From Tubiluchus corallicola (lineage: Eukaryota > Priapulida > Priapulimorpha > Priapulimorphida > Tubiluchidae), in NCBI GenBank assembly GCA_030141605.1, contig JAQGDQ010000016.1:882999-944998 (forward strand): a stretch of 62,000 nucleotides of DNA, written 5' to 3'. Position numbers and translations under genes: made by a program. Under the pieces are notes generated by a model. It was not told the DNA's origin. It saw nothing but the letters and a program-made list of their open reading frames with translations, and did not search any database. This document shows positions 43,101 through 53,034 of the stretch, in pieces. The number at the start of each line of letters is the position of its first letter. Positions within the stretch are counted from its first letter, which is position 1.

Positions 43101-44900
43101 TAAACTCTGACTCATCAAGATACTGTGCTGATCAGCAGATACTGTTTGTCCGGAAAACATGCCAAGTTGCCCCAGGAACAGAGGCTGAGCATGCGGTTGA
43201 TTATGCAGAATCTGCTTTGACATAATCTGAGCAGCGTTAGCTGGTTGTAGTCGAGCAATTGGCTGTTGCTGTTGCGGTTGTGGCTGCTGCTGTGCATTTG
43301 TTACTGGCATTTTTGCCTAAAAGACAGTGGAACAAATGTATTTCCAACCATAATAGCACGACTGATACTGATTCACAATAAAAGAAATAAAAAACTAAAA
43401 AATCTACGTTGTTTCTACTTTTGCAAATAAAAAGCAAATATGCTAACAAGTAAATAATGTACACCAGACTCACATCAACAGCCTGGCTCACTGTAGTGGT
43501 ACACACAGGCCCAGACACAGGAGCAGCCACCCCTGGAGACTTGGGACTCTTTGGCTGGAGAGGAATGTTGAGATTCTGTGGATTAATCCCAGTGGCAGTG
43601 TTGAGAGCCTGTAACTGTTGAGAGTTAATCGCTGCTGCTGGCATAGCCGTGTTCAGCGATTGCAACTGCGGATTTACTGGCTAAAATAAATGTGAACACA
43701 GTGAAATAACCAACCCTACTTTTAAACTACTTAAACTGGTGCAAATGAATAAGGTAATTTGTCTTGCAATCACGCACAATTCAAAATATCATATCTGTTT
43801 GATGCTTCACAAATTTTTGTCAAATTTGGGAAGCCAAAAGCTACAGATTAGTATGTCACATTCAAATTTCACTTAACCTAGATGTTTAAAAACCATAATT
43901 ATTAACAAATTTTAGCAAATATACAAGTGGTAATTCTTGTTCAGTTGTTTTCTTTAACTCACTCAAACAAATCTTCCACAAACCATTGCAAATACATTAT
44001 ACAGTACGTACCTGCAAAGCTAAACTTCCCGGAGGCAGCATAAGTGATTGCTGTGGATTACACAGTTGCTGAATATATGGAGGACTGTGAATCACCTGCA
44101 CCTGCAGAATGACAAGCATATATAGGAAAATACTGGTCAGGTTTACTCAAAGAAAACACAAAGGTGAAAAAAAATTTCAATGAAGATTCAGCCAACAAGG
44201 TGATGCAATTGAATGACTTTAATCACGAAAAAATGTTCGCACCACAACTGAATCAAAACATACTGATTTGCTTTATGATTCAGCAGCATTTGGATGCCAT
44301 AGCAGGTTAAATAAAGTCAAAAATTTCTGAGTGCCAAATACCCCCTTAAAAAAGTGAGACACTGTATCAGCTGTTGGAAGAAATGCCTTCATTTAGTTTG
44401 CACTGAAAATGGAAGACACAGAGAGCACTACCTATTTTAATAATGGTTACGTACGAATTTTTTTCCGGCATTTGTTTCCAACTTGACGATTTAAAACTTT
44501 TGTATCTTTGGAAAATTTAAGGGAATGACCTAAAATTTTTCGTGTTTATACATAACCATATGCAAAATACTCGTGACAATTGTCAAAAGATTCCGTTATT
44601 TTCTTTTTATAATAAATCATAACCAGAACTTCAGCACATTTTATCCCCACCTGATATATATCAGAAAATCTTACACCCAATTTCACCTCATGCAGCACAA
44701 AATGAAAATACCTGTGCAGGAGAAAAATGTGATTGTGGAGTTGCAGGAACACTCAGAGGACGTGGAAGGCTATTCACCACAGAACATGGTGCATATGGCA
44801 CCGCTTGAGAATTCACCGCCAGACTCGTAACTTGTTGTTGCTGTTGCTGCTGAGGCGGGCTGCTGCTAGCTGAATCCTGAGTGCTGCCCGAGTCACTCAT
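33991..44900 (-). CDS. PHC: polyhomeotic-like protein (PRC1 subunit), complete
   Basis: Subunit of Polycomb repressive complex 1 in the nucleus; it bridges PRC1 units by SAM-domain polymerisation to compact and silence chromatin. Fifteen coding exons join in frame to 804 codons plus stop. Residues 1-350 are rich in Gln, Pro and Ser. HD1 spans about 524-563 (IVKPHILTHVIEGFVIQEG, then EPFPVNRSSLLVEY). The FCS zinc finger at about 604-635 has CEFCGK, FKRSKRFCS and a final TQC. The SAM domain spans about 737-800 (VEEVVEFIKSVPGC ... KLGPALKICSRI). The order matches Drosophila ph and vertebrate PHC1-3. I chose the Met at 44900 because it opens the Ser/Gln-rich N-terminus; an earlier in-frame Met is possible (45401). 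It is transcribed toward Cav2. Confidence 0.94.
35080..35238 (-). CDS. PHC: PHC exon 15, acidic linker to SAM
   Basis: DEEVSSEDQSTEGRSTPPKS, acidic and serine-rich, ending HPNQWT. The Trp opens the SAM domain. Acceptor ctgtag, donor gtaagt. 53 codons. Confidence 0.92.
35367..35482 (-). CDS. PHC: PHC exon 14
   Basis: LGSPGIPTPAYAWMTKRKKK, then SESSWKDAKGINLPHHDLK. Acceptor tttaattag, donor gtgatt. A basic cluster after the zinc finger. Confidence 0.9.
35861..36019 (-). CDS. PHC: PHC exon 13: FCS zinc finger
   Basis: SELLTCEFCGKSDFRKMFKR, then SKRFCSTQCSKRFNINCSRR. C-x2-C followed by FCS-x2-C is the Polycomb-type FCS finger, which binds RNA/nucleic acid in family members. Acceptor atgttccag, donor gtgagt. 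Phase 1 at both ends. Confidence 0.95.
36721..36832 (-). CDS. PHC: PHC exon 12
   Basis: VNRSSLLVEYDQSKTPTSKA, then polar residues ending KQPK. Completes HD1 (EPFP then VNRSSLLVE, as in vertebrate PHC2 VSRSSLLIE). Acceptor actttcag, donor gtacat. Confidence 0.92.
37333..37467 (-). CDS. PHC: PHC exon 11: HD1 motif
   Basis: PSHGIELLPTTEPKETQPAT, then AIVKPHILTHVIEGFVIQEG and PEPFP. The HD1 motif of polyhomeotic proteins is nearly unchanged from vertebrate PHC and Drosophila ph. Donor gttagt. Confidence 0.95.
37945..38081 (-). CDS. PHC: PHC exon 10
   Basis: GDLPPAEEQPDNQMDTETAE, then NVSEFTMASTPVFESQLAPV. Acceptor tttaggtga region (ag at 38082-38083), donor gtttgt. Ends in phase 0. Confidence 0.87.
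38493..38642 (-). CDS. PHC: PHC exon 9
   Basis: GGARKAKAKPAVDNAKSDSN, then a Glu/Pro/Ser-rich stretch ending TPQSE. Phase 1 at both ends (150 nt), so skippable in frame. Acceptor tgtcatag, donor gtagtg. Confidence 0.87.
38783..38984 (-). CDS. PHC: PHC exon 8, Gly/Lys-rich
   Basis: IAMPTKQQPGQMKNLANILP, then SKTPPVGNNGKPKKSRNANR and a GGGG-containing basic stretch. Acceptor tttttcag, donor gtaaaa; ends one base into a codon. Confidence 0.9.
39101..39229 (-). CDS. PHC: PHC exon 7
   Basis: AMQQNWAQQPLQSPLLAPQT, then PVYIRPQQQDMLIQQVQPIQ. Acceptor taatttctag, donor gtatgt. 43 codons. Confidence 0.9.
39912..40121 (-). CDS. PHC: PHC exon 6
   Basis: KSKSKSPNVSSNSKPTAQTQ, then VVGSPIVAGKQLTSGQAAQL and QAQLISHLQQM. 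Acceptor ctcctcgcacag, donor gtatgt. 70 codons. The open frame runs further upstream but that part is intron. Confidence 0.9.
40666..40768. repeat. 103-nt near-perfect hairpin
   Basis: The arms share ctcaagatgatctaccattt and aaaatactg, and continue through aaaag.aaaga.tgttttt to a tiny loop at about 40717. A second matching pair (tttttcattcgat near 40600 and atcgaatgaaaaa near 40778) flanks it, so the palindrome is larger overall, about 200 nt. Confidence 0.8.
42275..42921. mobile_element. hAT-like non-autonomous element
   Basis: Begins cagggacgttaccgaaactg; the reverse complement of the right end reads cagctaggaatgtttctgaa. Interior rich in (c)cgaaac(t/c)gaaa motifs at both ends. No transposase ORF. 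Flanks tgacaaca and tgacatta resemble each other but do not give a clean 8-bp duplication, so the limits are approximate. Confidence 0.5.
43098..43316 (-). CDS. PHC: PHC exon 5, Gln-rich
   Basis: AKMPVTNAQQQPQPQQQQPI, then RLQPANAAQIMSKQILHNQP and GQLGMFSGQTVSADQHSILM. Acceptor cttttag, donor gtatgt. 73 codons. Confidence 0.9.
43474..43680 (-). CDS. PHC: PHC exon 4
   Basis: PVNPQLQSLNTAMPAAAINS, QQLQALNTATGINPQNLNI, then PKSPKSPGVAAP and a Thr/Val-rich end. Acceptor ttattttag, donor gtgagt. 69 codons. Confidence 0.88.
44012..44101 (-). CDS. PHC: PHC exon 3
   Basis: VQVIHSPPYIQQLCNPQQSL, then MLPPGSLALQ. Acceptor ttctgcag, donor gtacgt. 90 nt, phase 0. Confidence 0.85.
44712..44900 (-). CDS. 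PHC: PHC exon 2: start codon and Gln tract
   Basis: MSDSGSTQDSASSSPP followed by seven glutamines, then a Ser/Pro/Val-rich stretch ending HFSPAQ. Donor gtattt on the - strand. 63 codons, phase 0. Confidence 0.85.
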
Positions 44901-45353
44901 CTTTCGGATAGGTTTCTAACCCTCGTTCTTCCCCTTATTAATAAACCTACATGTACAACAGATTAAGCATTCATACATTTCTCAGTTTCTCAAATCAAAA
45001 GCTACCTCGCACAGTTGTGAAGTTTGTCTTACAATAGTGTGTTGGCAAATTTGGCATCCCAATAAAAGGTCTGATCTATTACTTTGATTACTTCAAGAAA
45101 AACCACTAGTGTTCATTTCTTTGGCTAGTTAGAAATTAGTTTATTTTTGCGAAAACTCAAGATTTAATGCTGCAGAAAGACAATTTATTCATGGCATAAG
45201 GCACTTAACAATGCACAACAATGTTCGTCAAAGATAAAGTAAAAGGCCAATATAACTCCAACAGACATTGAACTTTTTACTGTATTGTTATGATTACAAA
45301 AAGAATTTGTAGTTAATTTTCTATATAACGAACAGACAAATTAAATAACTTAC

Positions 45354-45401
45354 CCGTTTCTGGCAAATTTCGAATGTGTACATTGCCGTGAAGACGGCCA
45401 T
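45354..45401 (-). other. PHC: candidate PHC 5' exon with ATG
   Basis: On the - strand aaacATGGcc (good initiation context) opens 16 codons to donor gtaagt (45353). A purine-rich acceptor at 44916 would put it in frame with the PHC start, adding 21 residues. A better acceptor, acatgtag at 44947, makes it a short upstream ORF that stops after two codons of exon 2. The surroundings are CpG-richer than average. Confidence 0.45.
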
Positions 45402-45924
45402 GTTTCGCGTCTTTCGCGAGAATGACATAACTAATACATGATGTAAGTAAGCTTCAGAGATTAAACAAAAGTCTAATCACGGCTAGCGTAAAATTCTTGC
45501 CTTCAAAATATGGACACATTGGCAAAGCGAAATTGCCGACTGCTTTGACACTCGAGTGGTGGAGCTATATTGGGACAACTTGTAAATAGTAAATAGCATT
45601 CAAAAGATGAAAAGATATAATTATGGTATCTAAAATTGTGCACAAGTTAAAGTTTCCAGCTGCTGCAAGTCTTACCACCATGAGCGCCAGCAGGCAGACG
45701 CACCGACGCACGTGAATTCACAGAATTTCTTAAGAAAATTTTTTATGGCTAAATAATGTTTTTTAGCAGTAAACGAAGAAACACACCAACCCCTTATTTG
45801 TTTGCACAATCCCCGAGCCGTCAGCTAATTTGCACAGTGAAGTTATGGTTATGTATGTCACTTACAAAGTGTCGATTTTCGTTGTCTAGACACTTTTTAG
45901 CTAACTGTAACTGCGCTTCTGCAT

Positions 45925-46545
45925 TGAGCGGGTGGGCATAAGGGGCCTGGGCCCCCCTTTCATGGTAGTAATGAAATTATGAGTCACGAGTTTGAGGTAA
46001 CACAACGAGTTTTAAAGTAGTGAACTTGCCTGAGGAAATAGCTTCCAGCAACCGCAAAATGGTCTAAAATGCAGTAAAATTGAATTTAGCTGTGTCCAGT
46101 GGGAAAAATTAGCACGCACACAAACAAATTAAATTTTGTATGAACAGTGTGTGGGCTGCAAAGTTAACAGCCTCAGATTAGTTTTATGTATGACAATCCA
46201 CATTTTGCTGGATAAGAGAATCTTGACACTAAATAAATTAAGCTTAAGTAATGGGTCATAGGCATTGCAGTGTATTGCGAACTTGCTTTTAAGATATATG
46301 ACAACTACAATAGAATACAATGAATATCAGCTAGGCAAATGTAGGTAAAATATATTTATTAAAGCAGAATTTTCCATGTTTGAGGAAGTCTATGTACCAC
46401 ATTTGATCTCATTCGAGGATTCCAAATTGTGTTTAAATACAGAAAAATGCTCCCCGGACCCCGCTGGGGAGCTTACACTGCTCCCCCAGACCCCCTAGCT
46501 GCTTGTGCGTCAAATTTTTTAACCTCTGGTGGCGCCCATGTTTAC
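45925..46545. repeat. GC-rich-ended interspersed repeat
   Basis: Starts gcgggtgggcataaggggcc near 45926 and ends gggagcttacactgctcccc ... cctctggtggcgcccatg near 46545. The G/C-rich blocks contrast with the AT-rich interior. A second partial copy lies at 48560-48615. Probably a DNA-transposon derivative; family not established. Confidence 0.4.
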
Positions 46546-47023
46546 CACAATCCTAAAATCATCAAATTATTTCTTCACCTATTGAGGTAGGCCTGCATTA
46601 CGAGAGGGTGAGTCGCTACTTACTCAGCTGATTTTGCTGAATAATTTGTAATGAGCACACCCTTCTCACAAACAGTGTCAAGAAGAAGTTAGTACGGCAT
46701 ACACTTCAGCAAAAAATTTATTTGAGCACTTCAGATACAAACATTCAGAGATTTGTGCAGAGACAACAAAGACTGTGATGCCTAGGCAGAGGTCAGCAGA
46801 GTAGCCAGCAGTTTATGCAGTAAACCAGCTAGCGTTTTGATAGAATAACTCCATTTGACAGTAACAGCAAAGCCATAAAATGCACAATAGCGATTTTTTG
46901 AGTAAGAACATGGTACCTACGTTACTACGCATGGAGTCAATAAGCCAGGGTTTAAAGCCACGAATGATGACGGGCAACTGAAAGGTACATGCTATAGACA
47001 CTCGTAAAGACGTACTTAAACAA

Positions 47024-47047
47024 TGACGTCATGTAACAATTACGTCA
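47024..47047. promoter_or_regulatory. CRE-like pair
   Basis: Full palindrome TGACGTCA at 47024-47031 and TTACGTCA at 47040-47047, followed by ctcgcgc. Such pairs occur in CpG-type promoters, but no downstream gene is recognised. Confidence 0.3.
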
Positions 47048-48994
47048 TTCATCTCGCGCAATTGAAAAATGGCAGAGCTTCAAATTTAATACCGCTAACA
47101 AGGAAGTGATAAAAATTCAAAAGAAGCAAGTTTTACAGTAAGTTTATAAAGAAAGTAGGATTTTAGATTATGAAAGCTTATATTATATTGAGGGTTCAGT
47201 TTAACTTTAATGTTAACTGCAGGTTTTGAATCTCACGCAACAGAATAACCAGTGCTTAAACTGCGCTGGGCCTGTCCGGGTCGCAGACTCGGAACCTCAA
47301 ATTATAGACCCTGCACCTAAAGAAAAAACAATTTCTTGCCGGGTCACACATTTAGATTTCTCACCATTTAATTGGCTATAAGCCTATCCATAACACAAAA
47401 ACTTGTAATACATAAAACTTTCTAGCAGTATTACTAAAAACTTTGTCTGTTATTGAACTGTAGATGGTAAAAACGAAAAACCAAACAGAAAGTTACTTAA
47501 AAATGCACCACAACAGTTAAAGCATTATGCATTATTTTCGTCTCTGCATTGTCGCAACACAACAGTTCGAAGATAGATAAGTGTTTGTTGCAGGTGTTTG
47601 TTTTTGTAGAAAATGAAAAGGATGCAGTCACAACTCATCAATGGATTTTCTCGTTACTGACAGAATACAATTATACAAATTATCATAATGCAATTATGAC
47701 TGAAAGTTTCTGTCAACTTATCATAATTACCCAAAATCTCTTCTTAATTAGCTGGGTGTAACCAATAAGCGAACCTGTGCTGAAAATGATTAGGACGTAT
47801 TTGCTAATGACTAACCAGGCTGTAGACTAGGGTGCCAAATAGTGGCTCAGTGTTGAAAATTTTCTATTCTCCTCTATATTCAGAAAAATGTATATCCTTT
47901 CATATTCATAGTGTGTATTTTATAACACACTACAGGCAGTTACTGCCTGCAAGTGCCATTATAACGTTTATAATAAACTAATACAATTATTCTCATATAA
48001 AAGGTCCTACACCACAAACAGTTGTGAGGCCTCCTTAGATAAGAGATCGTACAAATATAATATACCATAATAACTGTTTGTTAGCCTTCATATATAAACA
48101 ATCACAAATCCACAATACAAGTGTGAAGGATACAACTGTCAGAATAGGGTGTTATATTTTTTGATACACCCCTGAAAATGATCAGCAAATTAGATAGGAC
48201 TGTGAATTTAAACAAAGAAATGAATGATTTTTTAAATGAAAATAATTTTGTGTTTCTGAATGACGAAATATATGATGTAGTTGACAGCTAGTGATATTGT
48301 CGTTTAACCCACAAGAAAGGGATTGGTCGCAAAAGAGAATGATATTAATTATGTTATTAGATGAATTATAGAACCTCAAGGTTCAACAGTGGTTAAATGA
48401 CATAGAAAGTGTTGCTTTTGAAAAAAGACCTACATTTTGTATCCTTAAAGGTGAAAAACAGTTGAAATACTGCTAAATGAACTGCCCCTTTTTCATTAAC
48501 TTTCCGACCATTGTTTGGCTCAAAATGCCTAAAAACCAGGAAAATGCATTGATTTCCAAGGCTCGGCCCCAGATCGAGCTGGAGGAACTTACTGTACTCC
48601 CCCAGACCCACTACCTGTTTACTTTGTTCGACATGAGACCCCCTTACCTGAACATATATACCAGTACATTAAGCACTGTGTATAATCCACTATTTTATGG
48701 TTCTTTATAGTACATATTGTTCCACCCCTGACCGAACAAGCACCTGGTCCAGATGGAGCAAGATCTGATAGGCTTGATTTTGATGGCAGGTGGTAGACCA
48801 GACAATTATGTTATGTAAAAATGTCTGATATCAGAATACAGAATAATTTATTTGTATATCGCCGATCACGTTGCCATTCTTCACTTGCGCTAGCAATTTT
48901 CGGCAACTGGGTATAAATTACCGTCACCATGGAAATAATTCTTGTGTAAAAATAATGGAGACCCCTGCATCTTTTGTGTATTATATACTATTAA

Positions 48995-49258
48995 TCTGTA
49001 AAGATTAAACGTGATGCAATGTACAGAGAGAGAAAGAAAGCAGGGACCTTAGATTATTCTCGCTATACAGACAGTAAAATCTACATTAGTGAATCACTGA
49101 CACCGAGATGACGTGAACTCTTTCGGATAGCGCTCAACTACAAAAAGCAACACAACTTTGCACACATTTGGACTGTCAACGGCAGGATTTTTCTGCGAGC
49201 CACCGATAATAGCCAGAAACTTACGATAGACTGTGAGCAAGACCTGGCTGATATATAG
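48995..49258 (+). pseudogene. LINE ORF1, C-terminal remnant
   Basis: One frame reads KRDAMYRERKKAG, KIYISESLTPR, an in-frame TGA at 49109, then RELFRIALNYKKQHNFAHIW and TVNGRIFLRATDNSQKL, stop TAG at 49256-49258. The pattern LTP.RELF...W..NGRIFLR is the C-terminal domain of ORF1 RNA-binding proteins of CR1/Jockey-group LINEs. Confidence 0.7.
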
Positions 49259-49303
49259 GCCGTCTCAATGTTTAATATCTTTGAAACTTAATTCAAGTCC
49301 TTT

Positions 49304-52300
49304 ATGGCAAAATTTCCTTGTTCGTTTTGTAACCATGAATGCAAGCCGACTCAATGTGCTATTCAATGTAATATTTGTCTCTGTTGGAGGCACTTAAAAT
49401 GTTCAACGTTGTCCCTTTTAGAATTTCGTAATTTAGGCAATAGTAGTGAGCCTTACTACTGTATAAACTGTATTAACATTTTACTTCCATTTCAGGGCTG
49501 CGATGAAGAGGACTTCTCAACTATCTTCAGCACGAGTGTTTCTACTATAAGCTTATCTACTTATACTAATCTTTCTTCATTTCTGTCACCCATATGTGAA
49601 GATTCTCAAGATCTTGATAATTATATAGTACAGTACTCTAGTAAGTATTATTCTTTAGATGCACTAAAACATGACACCAAATTAAAAAACAATACAAATG
49701 ATTTTTGCTTTGTGCACATGAATGCACGCAGTCTTGGCCGCTATTTTGGTGAGGTGCTTGAAACAGTGGATCATTTTCAAAATCCTCCGGACATCGTAGC
49801 TATTTCAGAAACAAGATTACATGAAAATACACCCTTTTTCTACAATATACCAGAGTACATTTTTCTTAGAAAAGATTCGCTTACTGCTGCAGGTGGGGTA
49901 GGTCTATATATTAAAAAAAATCTTGAATTTAAATTAAACTTATTGAACTTAAATCTTGAACTTATTAATGAAATTCAGTTTAACTGCGAAAAATATACAT
50001 CCAACTTACCTCACACTGTTAGCAGAATAGCTGTAGAGGATTTATGGGTCGAGATAAAAACATCAAGAAATAAAGCACCTATACTATTTGGCGTCGTGTA
50101 CAGGCACCCCAACAAATCTGTCAGTCATTTTAATAAAGAAATGGAAAAGATCTTAAACTTTATCAATTCGTCAGGTAGGACAGCTTTTATTTGCGGGGAC
50201 ATGAATATTAATTTACTTCAACATGAAGACATTTCTTCAGTTGCCAACTATATAAATATGTTGTTCTCAAATAGGTTTCATCCAGTTATCACTCAACCAA
50301 CTCGCATTACTAACAACTCACAAACTTTAATTGATCATATTTATACTAATGAGTTTCAAAATCCCATCACTGCTGGCATCATTCAGTATGAAGTGGCTGA
50401 CCATCTGCCTATCTTTGCAATTGTTAACTCTTCCTATGCATGCAAAAGTAAGTCTCAAATACAAATAAGAGATACTAAAAGATTTATTCCTGCGAATTTT
50501 CTGAGCGATTTGGGACATTCACTTTCTAATATTTTCAATAGTCAACTTAATGTAAATAATACTTTTTCCCATTTCTTGGAATCATTTGAAACCACCCTTA
50601 ATAAACATGCCCCGATTCGAACACTTAGTAAAAGAGAAACAATATCCTTTCGAAAACCCTGGATAACACCCGGAATTTTAAAATCAATCAGAACTAGAAG
50701 CAAGCTCTATAAATCTCACAAACTTTCTCATTTGCTTTACAAAAAGACTTATTATAAGACTTATTCAAATAAACTAAATCACGTTAAACAAAAATCTAAA
50801 AGAGAATATTATGACCATTTATTTGCTGTAAACAAAAATAATATTAAGAAGCAATGGAGTACGATTAACAGCCTACTGAAAATTAAAAGTAAAACACAAG
50901 TTGCCCCTTCCTATTTAGATAACAATGGTCATACAACAAGTGACTATCTCTCTATTGCTAATGCATTTAATAAATTCTTCCAGTCTGTAGGTAGTAATAT
51001 GGCCAATAAAATCCCACCCACTTTGAAGACCTACCAATCATTCTTAAATGCTCCAAATGATAAATCTGTCTTCTTTTATCCTATCTCTGAACTTGAAATA
51101 TTGTTGTCTCTTAATAAACTTAAAGGAAATAAATCACCTGGCCCAGAAAATGTCCAGGTCAAATTTTACAAATTAGCAACTGATTTAATTGTCCCAGTTC
51201 TTTCTCGATTGTTTAATATGGCAGTTTCTGAAGGAACCCTTCCTAATTGTCTAAAAGTAGCTAAAGTCAAACCACTTTATAAAAATGATTCGCCAAACAA
51301 CCTATATAATTATCGTCCAATTTCTCTACTGTCACCAGTTTCCAAAATTTTTGAAAATATTATTTGTAATCGCATTAACAATTTTCTCACTTCATGTAAT
51401 ATACTAACAAAATTTCAGTTTGGTTTCGCAAAACTTACTCCACTTCGTTAGCTATTTCCGAATTTGTTGAAAATATGCTTCTAAATTTAGACAAAAAACT
51501 TTTCACCTGTGCAATATTCTTAGATTTATCTAAAGCTTTTGACACACTCCAGCATGATATTCTACTACATAAATTACATTATTATGGCATCACAGGCCCT
51601 GTCTTGGAACTCCTTAAATCTTATTTAACTAACTGACAACAGTTCACCACTATTAACAATACATGCTCTGATTTGCTAGATATAAACTGTGGTGTACCTC
51701 AAGGATCAACTCTTGGGCCGCTGCTTTTCCTGATCTATATCAATGATCTACCTCTTGCTACTAATTTTAACACTCGTCTTTTCGCTGATGATACAAGTCT
51801 CTTCCTCAAATCTAATAACCTTTCAACTTTACAACATCGCACTAACAACGAACTAAAAAAGATTGATGCCTGGATGAAAGCAAATAAATTAACTGTTAAT
51901 TACACTAAAACTAAGTATATATTAATCAGTAGGAACCTTTCACAACAAGACTCTTCCACTTTCGAACTCAAAATTGGCGACATAATTTTAACACAAAGTA
52001 GTAGTATAAAATACCTTGGATTGCATATTGACAACAATATGAAGTGGTCTACCCATATTTCCTCTACAGCAACAAAACTAAACAAAACAGCTAGTATTTT
52101 TGCAAAGTTAAGACATTTTATTAATTTGCCTGTTTTGAAAATGATCTACCATGCATTAGTCTATCCGTACCTCCAATACTGTGTGTTGTCATGGTGGGAA
52201 ACAAAAAATACTTATTACAACCACTAATAACAGTTCAGAATAAAATAGTTAAATACACGACTTTCGCCAATTACAGAGACCATGCAACACCATCGTACAT

Positions 52301-52625
52301 ACACCTTAGTTTATTGAAAATAGAAGATATTTATAATCTCGAATTATTTAAATTCATGTATAAGTATAATAACCGGCAGTTGCTTGAATTATATACTAAC
52401 TACTTTACCTTAATCAAAGATGTTCACTCTCACTATACTAGGTCTTCAAGTATGGGACACTATTTTCAAACACGATTTAACACAGCATATGGCTTAAATA
52501 CCTTACAGCACAGTGGAGTTATTTTGTGGAATAGTGTACCCAATACAATCATTTCCTCTCTCTCTTTACAAATAGCTACCAAACAATATAAGATATTTTT
52601 ACTTAGTAAATATTCATTGGCGTAG
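49304..52625 (+). pseudogene. LINE ORF2: PHD-like finger, endonuclease, reverse transcriptase (broken)
   Basis: Would nick target DNA and reverse-transcribe the element's RNA. Residues 5-57: Cys-rich PHD-like finger (C-x2-C, C-x2-C-x4-H-x2-C, C-x2-C). About 130-380: AP-like endonuclease with HMNARSL, AISETRL, GGVGLYI, VYRHPN, CGDMNINLL, LIDHIYTN and ADHLPIF. From about 600: RT with NYRPISLLSPVSKIFE, then after a break FLDLSKAFDT, GVPQGSTLGPLLFLIYINDL and catalytic FADDTSLF, then a C-terminal domain with HYTRSS and WNSVP. Breaks: a single-base loss near 51427 that stops the first frame at 51451, a TGA at 51634-51636, and a frame change near 52198. The catalytic motifs survive. Confidence 0.9.
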
Positions 52626-52769
52626 AAAACCAGAGCTTTTTTCTCTTTTTGTGCACGTGTGTCTTTTTGCACTAATGTTTTTCTTTTACTAATGGGTACC
52701 ATTATGACCTTTGTTACTTTATTAGTAAAAGGTATAAATCAATTTAAATGAAATTATTCATTCATCGCA

Positions 52770-52930
52770 GCCTATATCAAAATCATAATTACATATTATG
52801 TTTCCTTGCCATTATTACATCATTTACTTTATTTCAAAATTATTTCAATATTTATATCAAAATCGTAATTCCATATTATATTTTCCTTATGTTTCCTTGC
52901 TATTATTACATCATTTACTTTATTACATCA
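52770..52930 (+). repeat. tandem duplication in LINE 3' region
   Basis: A unit of roughly 85-90 bp containing atatcaaaatc(a/g)taatt, tatgtttccttg and ctattattacatcatttact occurs twice (from about 52774 and about 52856). Confidence 0.65.
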
Positions 52931-52995
52931 ATTTCATTGAGTCATCTACAAAAGCACGCATAACTTTAATAATTTTTTCATTTTCATTTAAGTAA

Positions 52996-53034
52996 GGTGA
53001 GTGTGTTAATGACCGTATGGTCGTACACTCACCT
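52996..53034 (+). repeat. hairpin near LINE 3' end
   Basis: ggtgagtgt ... gaccgtatggtc ... acactcacc: a 9-bp outer stem and a 4-bp inner stem around gtat. About 90 nt before the element's end, where 3'-UTR stem-loops of CR1/L2 LINEs are recognised by the reverse transcriptase (family knowledge; function here inferred). Confidence 0.6.

Larger units (their letters stand above)
45402..48994. other. intergenic region upstream of PHC
   Basis: No gene recognised. It contains a GC-rich repeat fragment (45925-46545), a CRE-type site at 47024, and a fragment at 48560-48615 resembling part of 46440-46510. Short ORFs are not convincing. Confidence 0.6.
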
